NCBI GenBank assembly: GCA_944474755.1
Contig: OX104125.1
Coordinates: forward strand, 49,277,346 to 49,341,345
Reading direction: 5' to 3'
Source of the DNA: Limnoperna fortunei
Taxonomy: Eukaryota; Mollusca; Bivalvia; Mytilida; Modiolidae
Length of the DNA stretch: 64,000 nt
Shown here: piece after piece, positions 21,286 through 30,938 of the stretch
How the letters are laid out: every line of letters begins with the position of its first letter
How positions within the stretch are numbered: position 1 is the first letter of the stretch
Program-made: the position numbers and the translations under genes
Notes under the pieces: generated by a model
Databases searched by the model: none
The model's input: only the letters and a program-made list of their open reading frames with translations
What the model was told of the DNA's origin: nothing

Positions 21286-21665
21286 CTTTTGTCCAAAAAG
21301 ACATATATTGTCACATGATAATTGAAAAGCATACATTTTGACCGGTTTTGTTAACTGGACATTTTCGATACGTGACAGGTAAAACAGAGATTTTGACAGG
21401 TTTGTCCACTGGAAATTTTTGTCACGTGACATTTAAAAGCAGATATTTTGACCGTTTTTGTCAATTTGACCAAAGCAGAGATTTTGACCTTTTTTGTCCA
21501 CTCGATAAAAGCACATAATTTGACAATATTTAAAGCAGAGTTTTGGACAAATCCTGTCTAGCCAAGCGGTCAAATTGACTTTTGTTTTGTCAAAAAGCAG
21601 AGATTGCTTCTCTCAAAAGCAGAGATTTTGATCAGAGAATTGGACTGGTTTAAGTTAAGTGTTTT
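21286..21665 (+). repeat. Block G, longest copy
   Basis: Successive AAAGCAGAGATTTTGACC words alternate with TTTTGTCCACTGGACATTTT and GTCACGTGACATTTAAAAGC. It ends GGACTGGTTTAAGTTAAGT. The last 250 bp align well with 59220-59419 plus 60313-60360, which makes this the uninterrupted version of that site. Confidence 0.75.
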
Positions 21666-21682
21666 ATGTGTGTATATGCTAG

Positions 21683-21745
21683 TTTGTCCGGGTTTTCTCC
21701 GGGTACTCCGGCTTCATCACCAAATAAAAACCAAGGTCAAAACAA
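21683..21745 (+). mobile_element. SINE tail fragment
   Basis: TTCTCCGGGTACTCCGGCTTC followed by CACCAAATAAAAACC matches the 3' domain of the SINE at 7301. The head is absent. Confidence 0.6.
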
Positions 21746-22400
21746 ATGTAAGGCTACGAACGAAAAGCTAGAATTGTATGTTATAAAGTGTTAAACGTTA
21801 TATGTGTATATTGTCAATGTTATCTGGTGTTTTAATTTTGTTACCAATTTTTATACAATCGATCAATAACTTCCCTTTATAGCATTTCCCTTTGTGGACT
21901 TATATTAAAATTAAAGTTAGTATCAGTCGACGACGACGGAATATACTCAAATTAAAATCATTCGATGACGATGGATTAATAGTATTTATGCATTACCAGT
22001 CTTAAACTTTATAATGTTGCTATAACTATTTCCGACTATGTTTGAATGTAACGCTGTTTTTCCGGATTGGGCATATTATATCAATATCTGTAAATGCAAT
22101 CTCGGAATTTCTAGTGAAACCCAATGTTTTTTTTTTAAATTGTATACCAAGTCATTACCACTGCTGTAGTTATTATATTTTTACTTGTTGGTTCTGGGAT
22201 TTGCCAGTTTCTTGGACTTTGTTTTGACTTTTCGTCAGTTTACTTGGTGTTAGGTATTTTGTTCTTACGTGTACTTATAAAAACACTTTTTTGATTCTTA
22301 AGACATATCTACAATAGCGATTTCACATTGTTGAACAGGATTCAAAAATTGCAAAACGCCTTGAAAACCGGCAATGTATTTTAATGTGCTAAGTATTCTA
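21746..22400. other. No gene recognised
   Basis: No supported ORF, repeat or RNA gene. Confidence 0.4.
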
Positions 22401-22776
22401 CAACCATCTTTCTACAAAGTAAAAGATAAGAAAGCCAAGTGGTCAACAAAAGAAAAAAAAGCAAACAAACACAAGCGACAGTTAGCCAACTCAAAGACAA
22501 AATGAACAGCGATTTAATAAGTATTAAAACAAGCTTCAACAAAATGTTGATACCTGTTATTCAAAAAGTATATACTTATCAAATTGGGATACTAGAGATC
22601 TAAAGAACTAGTCGACATCTTGAGGGCATTTTTCAAATAAGGCAACAGTAATCATTGAGTTTACCGAACTCTATACTGACATTAATATTCCTCTAGGTCA
22701 AACCAAGCATACAAATCTTGTCAAATGCAGAATTTTAGAAAAAAAATTTAAAAATGATGACACAAGTATTAATTGA
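22400..22776 (+). pseudogene. Possible decayed coding fragment, family unknown
   Basis: Two adjoining frames read unusually openly for this AT-rich DNA. The first, about 22430-22600, is Lys/Gln-rich with a coiled-coil flavour (QLKDKMNSDLISIKTSFNKM). The second, about 22635-22776, includes IEFTELYTDINIPLGQTKH and LVKCRILEKKF before a stop. They could be remnants of a retroelement or host gene. I recognise neither, there is no start codon or splice evidence, and chance is possible. Confidence 0.2.
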
Positions 22777-22848
22777 TTAGTAAAAAATACTTTTCTATTA
22801 ATGTTAATAAATTTACTTCTAAAGACTATACTTGCTAGAAAAATTACT

Positions 22849-23050
22849 GTTACAACGGCGTTTCCTCTGTATCAGTAAAATATGTCTCTCACGGACATCT
22901 TTTCCGACGCTCAGTCAAAATGCCTCTGCTACAACAGCGCGTCCGTTTTATTAGTCAAAAATTGTCACAAACATTTTCCGTTGTATAAAACAAAATGCGA
23001 CTTTCACAACGCCAGGCAATTTTTATTTGATTTGTTACCAATGGTCGTTT
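22849..23050 (+). repeat. Block P, decayed copy
   Basis: GTTACAACGGCGTTTCC, TATCAGTAAAATATGTCTCTC, GCTACAACAGCGCGTCCGTT and GACTTTCACAACGCCAGGCAA align to the 81-bp units and tail of block P with many substitutions and small deletions. The first third of the element is missing. Confidence 0.75.
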
Positions 23051-23054
23051 TTAT

Positions 23055-23150
23055 TGTAGGAGGAAACCAGAGTTCCCGGAGAAAAACCCAGACCTGAAGT
23101 AGGAAAACTGGCAATCCTTGACAATTAAGATTGAAGATTGAAATAACGAT
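23055..23150 (-). mobile_element. SINE middle fragment
   Basis: GGAGAAAAACCCAGACCTG, GTAGGAAAACTGGCAATCCT and TGACAATTAAGATTGAAG are the reverse complement of the SINE body (bleached relative of 7430-7500). Neither the tRNA-like head nor the 3' tail is present. Confidence 0.65.
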
Positions 23151-25319
23151 CACATTCGTTGCAAATGGATAAAGTACTGAATGTGAGGAAAGTAATAACA
23201 CTAGTAACGCCTAAACTGATGGCTGTTTGAATTTATCATAAGGACACAAGAACGCATTGTGTATTTGCTGTAAGATAGTAAAGGATGAAATAACGACCAC
23301 TTTGTATGGATTTAAATTGACAGCAGTAAACATGAATAACCTTAATTGCCATAATTGGCAGCAGACAAAATAATACAAACCTAGCATGTGTGAAAAGACA
23401 CAAACTAATTGACCACATGACACATGTGTAAAATAGTTTTACTTTTCTTCTTTGATGTCTGATATTCTTTTACCAAACTGTCCGTCATTCACTGTATTTC
23501 ATTTTATAATGACTGATTACTTAGTATCCATTTATTTTATTAGTTTAGACATTAAAATAGTTGTCTATTTTAGCCTGAAAAAGTGTGGTATAATATTTGC
23601 GCACAAAATCAAAACATATTCAAAATACAAAGTAGTAAGATGTTATAGAACTTTTATCATCAAGTTCAATGTAAACGTATTCATACGAAATTATAAATCA
23701 GCTGTCTCATGTAATTTGTTCTAAATGTGTCCATAACTTATTAATTTACTCTGATACATTCAATAACGTTTTCAATATTTCCTGTCACCAATTTTAAACT
23801 CATATTGCGGGATACACTTCTTAATCTTTGAAAAAATGACTGCACTATAAGGTAGTGAAATGCGCATCCTTAACTTTAACTTCGTCCTTTACTTTGCCTG
23901 TTGAATTTAAAAGCTGTTACAGAATGTAATGTTTACATAACTATCTAAATTGTTCTACCTGAGACGTGAGTGATAACTGTCGTGTAAACTTTTCCAACCA
24001 AATGAAGATAAAACCATAGCAGCAAAAAAACAAGAACACAATACATGACAAAATATGTTAAACTTAAGAGATTTTGATGCATCTACATGGGTTGACAAAC
24101 GCAGCTGCAACACAAATAGACAAACATAGCGGTAAAATTGAAAAATGACTACAACCACCTAATAGAAGTACGTGCCAACCAAAAAAAAAAGAAAAAAATC
24201 AGCCGTATTGATAGAAAAGTGAAGCTGTCGTATGTGTAATCAACTGTCCACAAGGATACAAAAATGTGTCTGATACAAAGATAATATTTGCGTCTGCCGA
24301 ATTTATAGAAGAATGTGGCTAGAATATTGAAAATGACATATGTTAGTAGCTTCTATCTAGATGAAGGACTGCGCTCAATACATGAATAATGAGTAAGAAT
24401 ACAATTACAGCATTTGATAGAAAGTAGTAGGTGTAAATCAAAAAGTATACGTTGACCAGAAGTAATCATTGAATTCAAAATTTAGCAAAACGGATTTTAT
24501 CTAAAACAATATTTCGCAATAATTTTTAATGTATTATACTTTTGTTATAATAAATATTTCTGACGTTTCATTTCCGATTATATTTCAAAAGATTCTAAAC
24601 CTGTGTTTTTAAAAAAAATGTCTTTTATCAGGATCAGTAATGTTCAACACTAGATATAATGGTTGCACGCAGTTGCCTGACAATAAAACATCTTATTTTG
24701 TTTGTTGCTTTATAGAAGGTAGGATTCGTTACAAAAGACTGAAGTTGCAAACATCGATGGTTTAGTTTTTAAGTTTTACATGAACCCTTGGAGACATTAT
24801 GTACTATCAAAAACCAAGCTGTTGTCAGAAGTTGTTTTCGAGATGGACCAGATGTATACAGTAATATATCGTCGTAGTGTATAACACGTCCGAACCATCC
24901 TATTACAATCTGTTACTTTTAGGTGTATCGTAGACCACTAAGCTAAACTAATTAGTTTTGACTCATTAGGTATTATTGTTGTAAATTCAGCTTTGGTACT
25001 GTATGGAAAGAATTAATATTAAAAGTACATACAAAATCATCAAATAAAACAAAAATAATAAATATTAAAATAGATACCTTGTCCACTGCCACTAATCTTC
25101 TTATCTCTTCATATATTATTCATACCAATAGGGCATTTATAAGCATTTATAAGGATGAAACACTTCATATAAAAGGGAGATGAAGCTACTTTTCAAAATG
25201 TTCTACTTTCACCCTGCCATTGTGACTTTGGCCAAGCTGAGGGTCAACAATGAACAACAATGTCAATATTGTTATAGTTATCGAGATACGGCTATGCATA
25301 ATAAATGACCGATTAGACG
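23151..25319. other. No gene recognised
   Basis: Several 60-90 codon ORFs occur on both strands but none has a domain, signal peptide or splice context I can support. No repeat copies were identified. Confidence 0.4.
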
Positions 25320-25635
25320 GCATTAAAGTGAAACTTCGCAAAAAATGAAAATTTAATATGTTATTCTTCAAACAAAATGAAAGATTTTTGCCTTTTGATG
25401 TTGTATTGTCATCTTTGCCGTTACGCTTCTAGAGTGGATTTTATGTGGTAAAGTTTTGTGTATGGCGGCCGCCATATTGACAGTATTTACCACGAAAATG
25501 CGGTTGTGACATAGTAACATGTCATTATCCAGTAAATATGAATAATCCAGTTTAAAAATATGTTTTTCTGCATTTGTTCTTTGAAGAATATAAAAGCTGT
25601 GACGATGACTAATGACCAGTTGACAACAAAATATA
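25320..25635 (+). repeat. TTAA-starting MITE-like repeat, copy 1
   Basis: Begins TTAAAGTGAAACTTCGC and continues CCTTTTGATGTTGTATTGTC, CCGTTACGCTTCTAGAGTGG, TTGTGTATGGCGGCCGCCAT and TCCAGTAAATATGAATAATC. The reverse complement of 26805-27116 aligns over the whole ~300 bp. The 138-codon minus ORF here is a by-product. Confidence 0.8.
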
Positions 25636-26002
25636 ACCAAATAAATAACCATTGTAGTGATAGTATCGTGGCATGTGCTACTACCGTTCTGCCGGTTTAC
25701 TAAACTAACTGTATTTTTTTGTGTTTGTTGACGCATAGATAACGTTGAAATTACATTCGTCTTTAATGTTGAACAAGTTAGCAATTAGTTTTTCGAAGGT
25801 AAATGATTCACATTCACATCTTCTAATGAAGGTTTTTTTAACACATTTGTATTCATTATTACATAAATTGATTTATTTTAATATATTTGCTTAACTGTGC
25901 ATTGTATTGAAATGTGAGTGTCATTCTAATTATTCCAATACAAACGATTCGCTTTATAACTTGGTAAAATTCCTGGATGAATCACTGGCATCTTTTTTAT
26001 CT

Positions 26003-26170
26003 TTGTTAAAGGGAAACTTCGCGAAAAAATGAAAATTTGATATGTCATTCTTCAAATAAAAAGAAACACTTTTGCTTCTTGATGTTTTATTTTATTTTCA
26101 TTGGTTAAGCTTCTAAATTGAATTTACCGTGTAAAAAAAATCACTTATGGAGGTCCGCCGTTTTCGCGCG
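26003..26170 (+). repeat. TTAA-starting MITE-like repeat, partial copy 2
   Basis: TTAAAGGGAAACTTCGCGAA is followed by AAAATGAAAATTTGATATGT, CTTGATGTTTTATTTTATTT and AAGCTTCTAAATTGAATTTA. It diverges after the CCGCCGTTTTCGCGCG patch. Confidence 0.7.
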
Positions 26171-26804
26171 TCAAAATTTCACTTAATGTTTAGTACATTT
26201 ATTATTATTATTACTGGTAACATTTATTGTGCGTGTGCGAAAAAAATTTTACGTGTGTATTTTTGTATCAAGGTGTCAATTTTACGTTTCCTCTGACCTG
26301 GCATCTAAAGGGAATCTAAAGGTATTCGAAATCTTGTATACATCATGTGTTCTGACACTTCGGTGTATTCAAATCATACATGTTCTTGGCAGGAGAGGGA
26401 CGTGCCGTTCTAATTTCGAATTACATAATTAACCTTTAATCATGTTAGCTTTTGAAAATGTCCGAATATTCATACTTCAAAGTCGGCGTCAAATGATCTA
26501 GTAATTGCAATTAACATCCTGTTTGTTTACCTGCTAGTTCTGTTAATTACCCTTCATAAACAAGTAATAAATAACCTGTAAAATGTTCACGTCCAGGTAC
26601 AGCTGCCATTTCAAGACGTGCAAAATTATCTACGGAATTTTATTTTATGTTTAAAAATAATTATATATAAATATATCTTTTATTTACAATTATTATTTAG
26701 GTAATTTCGTTCTGAATTAATAAATATGGGCAGGTTAAAAATTGTGTCTAAAAGTACTTTTATTAATACAAAAAGATCATTACAACATTAAGACGTATTT
26801 TTTA

Positions 26805-27116
26805 ATCTTATGTTCTCGGCTGGGCATTAGTCATCGCCAGTTTTTATATTCTTCAAAGAGCAAAGGCAGAACAACATATTTTTAAACTGTATTATTTATC
26901 ATATTTACTGGATAATTACATTTATTACGTCACAAATGCAATCTCGTGGTAATTACTGTCAATATGGCCCCATACACAAAATTTTGACACCTTTAATCCA
27001 CTATAGAAGCGTAACGGTAAAGAATACAATAAAACATCAAAAGACAATTATTTGTCTTTTTATTTGAAGAATAAAATATCCAATTTTCATTTTTTCGCGA
27101 AGTTTCCCTTTAAGTA
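26805..27116 (-). repeat. TTAA-starting MITE-like repeat, copy 3
   Basis: On the minus strand it starts TTAAAGGGAAACTTCGCGAA at 27116 and matches copy 1 throughout, including TACCGTTACGCTTCTATAGT and ATCCAGTAAATATGATAAAT. With copy 1 it forms an inverted pair separated by about 1.17 kb. Confidence 0.8.
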
Positions 27117-27119
27117 TGA

Positions 27120-27632
27120 ATAGTTTTAAATAAATTGATTTAAAAAGGTGTGGGTTGGGAACGCGCTTTTTTTAGATGTCAAATTTTAGGTGATATTAGG
27201 CTGCTCTTGTCAGAAGAAGCATTGACGTTATTTCTACTTCATGTTAATTGTTTGAAAACGTCGACATTTCTTTATTACATAATAACAACAGAAAACTTAC
27301 TAATGCAAGGAAGATATAACACACCAATTGAATCCGGAAAACGATGAAAATACAATATAACACCGATTTAAATTGTTTGACATTATAGGATTCCTTCAGC
27401 GTTCTAACACAGAGTGTCATTCTAACTAACAGGTGTGTATTCATTGTTTCTTAGACTTCTGTACTTCTGTTTAAATATATGTAGTTATCTATCAATTTGG
27501 CAACATATGAGAAAAAAAACAATAATGCAATAGTTTTATTGTTCTTTTGGAATACTCAGTACTAAACACAAACTAATCATGATCTAAATAAGGACAGTTT
27601 ATAAATATTAATCATTTTCTTTTTATTTGTAG
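27120..27632. other. Upstream flank of candidate exon
   Basis: No ORF is supported. The stretch ends in TTTTCTTTTTATTTGTAG, a good pyrimidine-rich 3' splice site (AG at 27631-27632). Confidence 0.4.
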
Positions 27633-28232
27633 ATTACTAGTGTAGACAATCCGATATATCTTCACTATGACATTCAAATTAGAAGTGTCAGAACCGTTCT
27701 CATTCTTTCAATTCTGGATTGCTTTACTAATTCTTCTGTATGCAGTATTTCACGCTTATGTGATGTATGTAATTTCTAAACCAATTCCTACAGGCAATTG
27801 TCTTATACGGTGGATCACATTTCTTGGATTAATACATAAGATGTCAGGAATATGCTTTTTTCATTTTGGGATATTTTATTTATAGTGAGATGGTCCGATA
27901 CCACGGAAATAATGTGTGAAGATTTGCCTAGGATTTCAAATATTATATTTATAATAACTTTATACTTAATTGTTTTATCCCCGCTTCAAACATCTGTTCG
28001 GCGCATAATTTGGTTTTATGTGATTGCGTGCATATTTATAATGCTAACTCTACAAACTGGAAATATATTTACCTGCTATATCAAAGTTGTGTGTTTCTGG
28101 TTCCAAAGCCCCGCATTTTTATGTTGTGACATCCGAGTGTCAACACAGTGGCGTTACTTTGTCTTCGAGTACAGTTTTCTTTATTTACCAGTGTTACTGT
28201 TGCTTACGTCTTTAGCATGGAATCGGAAAAAG
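27633..28232 (+). CDS. Candidate exon of an unrecognised multi-pass membrane protein
   Basis: A strong acceptor (TTTTTATTTGTAG) precedes 34 bases and an ATG at 27667. The product starts MTFKLEVSEPFSFFQFW. It runs 61-70 codons until the frame shifts inside a T6 run at about 27856-27861; one extra T would keep it open to the next segment. The second frame carries on to AWNRKK and a donor-like AAG|GTAAAC at 28232. Combined, about 188 residues hold five or six hydrophobic stretches: residues ~13-37, 46-75, 92-110, 121-142 and ~165-187, with a possible further one near 145-160. I do not recognise the family. It could be a receptor- or transporter-like membrane protein, a pseudogene, or an assembly error in the homopolymer. 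Confidence 0.4.
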
Positions 28233-28477
28233 GTAAACTGTACTTCAAAATTGTTCAACAGTTTGTTTTATCAGGTTCTCTAAATTGAGGGTTTTGCACA
28301 CAATTACCATATTTGTTGTAAATGTCGCTTTGTTAATTAGATAACTTAAATGCAAAAAAGAATATTTGCTGTTTTTTTTTTATTTTCCTGCTTGAATTGT
28401 ACAAACATAACCTAAATTTCAATCCGTATAGTGACTTGTTGGTTAAGATAGTTCCTACAGCTAGCAAAGTGTATGTC

Positions 28478-28640
28478 AAAACTGAGGTTGAGGGTCCAAG
28501 TCTCTCTCGCGGGTAGGGTGTTTTCGACTTCAACCCTAATTGATCTGACAAGTATAGCCAGTTTTCCTGTCAAATTTCAAGGGTTTTCCGTCTTCCTACC
28601 AACATTAAAACGGTACATGATATAGCTAAAGAATTGATGT
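28478..28640 (+). mobile_element. SINE fragment lacking the A-box head
   Basis: TTGAGGGTCCAAGTCTC-like B-box region, CGGGTAGGGTGTTTTCGACT, ATAGCCAGTTTTCCTGTC and ATGATATAGCTAAAGAATTG match the body and tail of the window's SINE family with many substitutions. Confidence 0.6.
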
Positions 28641-28773
28641 ACAAAACTATCAAAACGGTTTTGCTGTTAATGGGTTGATATGATATTAAATATTAGTTCA
28701 TGCAGTTTAAAATTTCAGCATCGTGCTTAGTAATTTACAATTATACTATAACTGGCGTTTTGATATTGCAGAT

Positions 28774-29026
28774 TTTAGCTTCAGAAATATACAGCGTCTC
28801 AAAACTTGTTATGACGTTGAAGAGAAATATTGCAGATGTTGTCAAAGTCAGAATCATAAACTGCAGCTATTGTTGTGTTTTTTGGTTGTCACTTTGTTGC
28901 TCGTCCATTTCATCTAGCGTACTGCCTAAAGCTGAACGCTGCTTTTCACGAAATTATTATAAGCGTTACAAACAGCGTAGTGTTCATGTATATGTGCTTA
29001 CAAACACTAACTTATGGCAATAACAC
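28774..29026 (+). CDS. Candidate 3' exon of the same membrane protein gene
   Basis: GTTTTGATATTGCAG precedes it as an acceptor. The donor at 28232 leaves phase 0, and phase 0 here stays open for about 83 codons (ILASEIYSVSKLVM, then VKVRIINCSYCC, ending VLTNTNLWQ and TAA). The tail is Cys- and Ser-rich, then Lys/Arg/Tyr-rich (RNYYKRYKQR). Another frame ends in a hydrophobic stretch (LLLCFLVVTLLLVHFI) but does not fit the donor phase. The link to the upstream exon rests only on phase and proximity. The 540-bp intron between them contains a SINE fragment. Confidence 0.25.
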
Positions 29027-29029
29027 ATG

Positions 29030-29599
29030 TGTCAAAGCAGAAGAATGATTGGTGTTAAATGTTAAATAGTACTTCATTAGCCACTTTTGGGTTGTGTACA
29101 TATGATTACCAGATAATGTACATATTTATTTATTGTTCTAAATTTTATCGATCATTTGTTCGCATGTAGCCTGTTCCCGCGTAATAGATTAGACTCACTT
29201 ACCCAGTGCTGAATAAATGCATATATGTTTAATAAAATGTATAGTTTCTTTATGTTAATGTTTGTCGGCATGTGTTCTGGTTAATGTGTATCACTTTTTT
29301 CCACCAGAAAGAAAATTAAATGTGTGTACGAGAGCTCGATAATGACAATAACTTTCAAAACACAGTTAGTGATTTACAGTATATTTGTTGATGAACTAAT
29401 GCAAAATTTATTAAAAATAAACCATTTAGCCTTCAATTAAATGCTATTTATATTATGCAGTCAAGAGAAGATTAACATTTGCGGAGAATTGGTAGTGGAA
29501 GCAAAGCATAATTTATTTTCATCATTAATCACTTTAATTTTGGTAAACGTTTGACAGACGTCATTAACCTACGAACAAGAGAAAATCAGGGCTTCATTA
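29030..29599. other. No gene recognised
   Basis: No supported feature. AT-rich flank between the candidate membrane-protein exon and a SINE. Confidence 0.4.
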
Positions 29600-29890
29600 C
29601 TGGACCATTATAAAAAACTGGACCAGTATGTGTTTTTGTAAAGGTGTTTAATGCTACTTTTATCAATTTTTCTGCAATATGATGGCGTCCAGTTTTATTG
29701 GGGAGGAAGCCGGAATACCCCGACCTTCGGTAGTAAAAACAATCCTTGTCAATTAAGACTGGAGTCGAGCGTACCTTGGCCGCAGTGAAACCAGAACCCA
29801 CAACCTCAGTGTTGAATAATAGAAGAACGACCTTAACCACTTGACCAACAACCTTAACCACTCGGCCAACGAGGCCTCCTGGACCATTAT
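29600..29890 (-). mobile_element. SINE with perfect 12-bp target-site duplication
   Basis: CTGGACCATTAT at 29600-29611 is repeated exactly at 29879-29890. Between them, on the minus strand, lie AGGCCTCGTTGGCCGAGTGG, a B-box-like GTGGGTTCTGGTTTC, the body and the AGCATTAAACACC tail. The head shows a ~21-bp near-perfect tandem duplication (ACCTTAACCAC(T/C)(T/C)G(A/G)CCAAC at 29830-29870), so it carries two A-box-like segments. Confidence 0.9.
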
Positions 29891-30166
29891 TTATCGATTA
29901 ATAATAGAGCTACACATATATTCAAAAACAAAACGAACATAAGGTTTTTTTAAGGAACGACATTCAGATCATAATTTTACAATTACACAAAAGATATGCA
30001 CTTAAAATGTTTGTTGTATGGAAAGTAACAGTCATTGCCTGTACAAATCACAAACAGTATTCAATTAATCCCACTACAATGTCACCTCTGGTTAACTGCA
30101 AGATAGTAACGTGTATGACTACCTTAAGAAGCCAGCACTGTTCTGGATACCCCCGCATGGGATCTA
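29891..30166. other. Flank of Tc1 remnant
   Basis: No ORF or clear Tc1 terminal repeat could be made out. The left end of the transposon is not resolved. Confidence 0.35.
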
Positions 30167-30938
30167 TCAAAACTCGAGCATTATTGTGAGGTATTCTTTA
30201 CAATTCCTCTTGAAACTTCTGTCGAAGGATCTGTTGTGGTGGTTGGCACTGGCGCACACGTTTGTCAGTTTGTCCCAAATATGTTCGATGGGATTCAAAT
30301 CTGGCGATTTTTACAGATGTGGATGAATGCTCGTCTATGTACCACTGAACCGTAAAATTGTGTGGTGCTTATACACGCTTTGATTTTTATCTGAGATAGC
30401 TGTCCACATCATGACGCTAACTCCGGAATCTATCCACTTCCCGGAAACAAGAATGCGCAAATTGTTCATTTTGTCTGCGGTGAACACGTGTTCTATCATC
30501 ACGCTTATGCAGCAGGAACGACGATTCGTCACTAAACCAGATTTTGCTCCAATTCAGGAATGTCCAGACCCTCAACCTGTTGCACCATCTGACTCTTTCC
30601 CGTCGATATATCGCTGTCAAAACTGCTCCAAAAATACAGTCTGCTTGGCCTAAGTCCATGTTGTCGGAGCAGCTTTTTGACAGTTTGGGAGCAGATTCCT
30701 CGCAATCCACATATCCTGTGTTGTTGCTGTGATTGTTCGATTCCTTTGTACGATGTACCGATCTTGTGCTGTGGTTATTCGTGGTTTACCACTTCTTGGA
30801 CGGTCATTAGTCGTACAGGTCTGTTGGAATCGTGGCCATAGTCTGAAAATGGTGAATTTTCTTTCTGTGCAATCTCAATTGGGAGTCTACAGCTTGTAGT
30901 CGTCCGATGATGATGTAAGCAGTATCCAACCGCGGCAT
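30167..30938 (-). pseudogene. Tc1-like transposase, internally deleted
   Basis: Tc1/mariner transposases move DNA by cut-and-paste using a DDE/D triad. On the minus strand, with frame changes, one reads PRLDTAYII from 30938, DSQLR, TTNDRPRSGKPRITTAQDRY (helix-turn-helix region), then FLNWSKIWFSDESSFLLHKR with the first catalytic Asp (30417-30710), VMMWTAISDKNQ, and finally SPDLNPIEHIWDKL with the third acidic motif. The stop is near 30167. The region between VMMW... and SPDLNP, which normally holds the second Asp in a QDNA-type motif, is missing. About 770 bp remain of the usual ~1 kb. No intact frame exists. Confidence 0.85.

Noticed and set aside
22590..22620. Cluster of AGATCT, ACTAGT and GTCGAC sites resembling a vector polylinker
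   Set aside because: Flanking sequence is AT-rich like the rest and no vector backbone is visible; such six-base sites can co-occur by chance.
25368..25784. 138-codon minus-strand ORF
   Set aside because: Most of it lies on the TTAA-type repeat; the other copies have no equivalent ORF and there is no domain.
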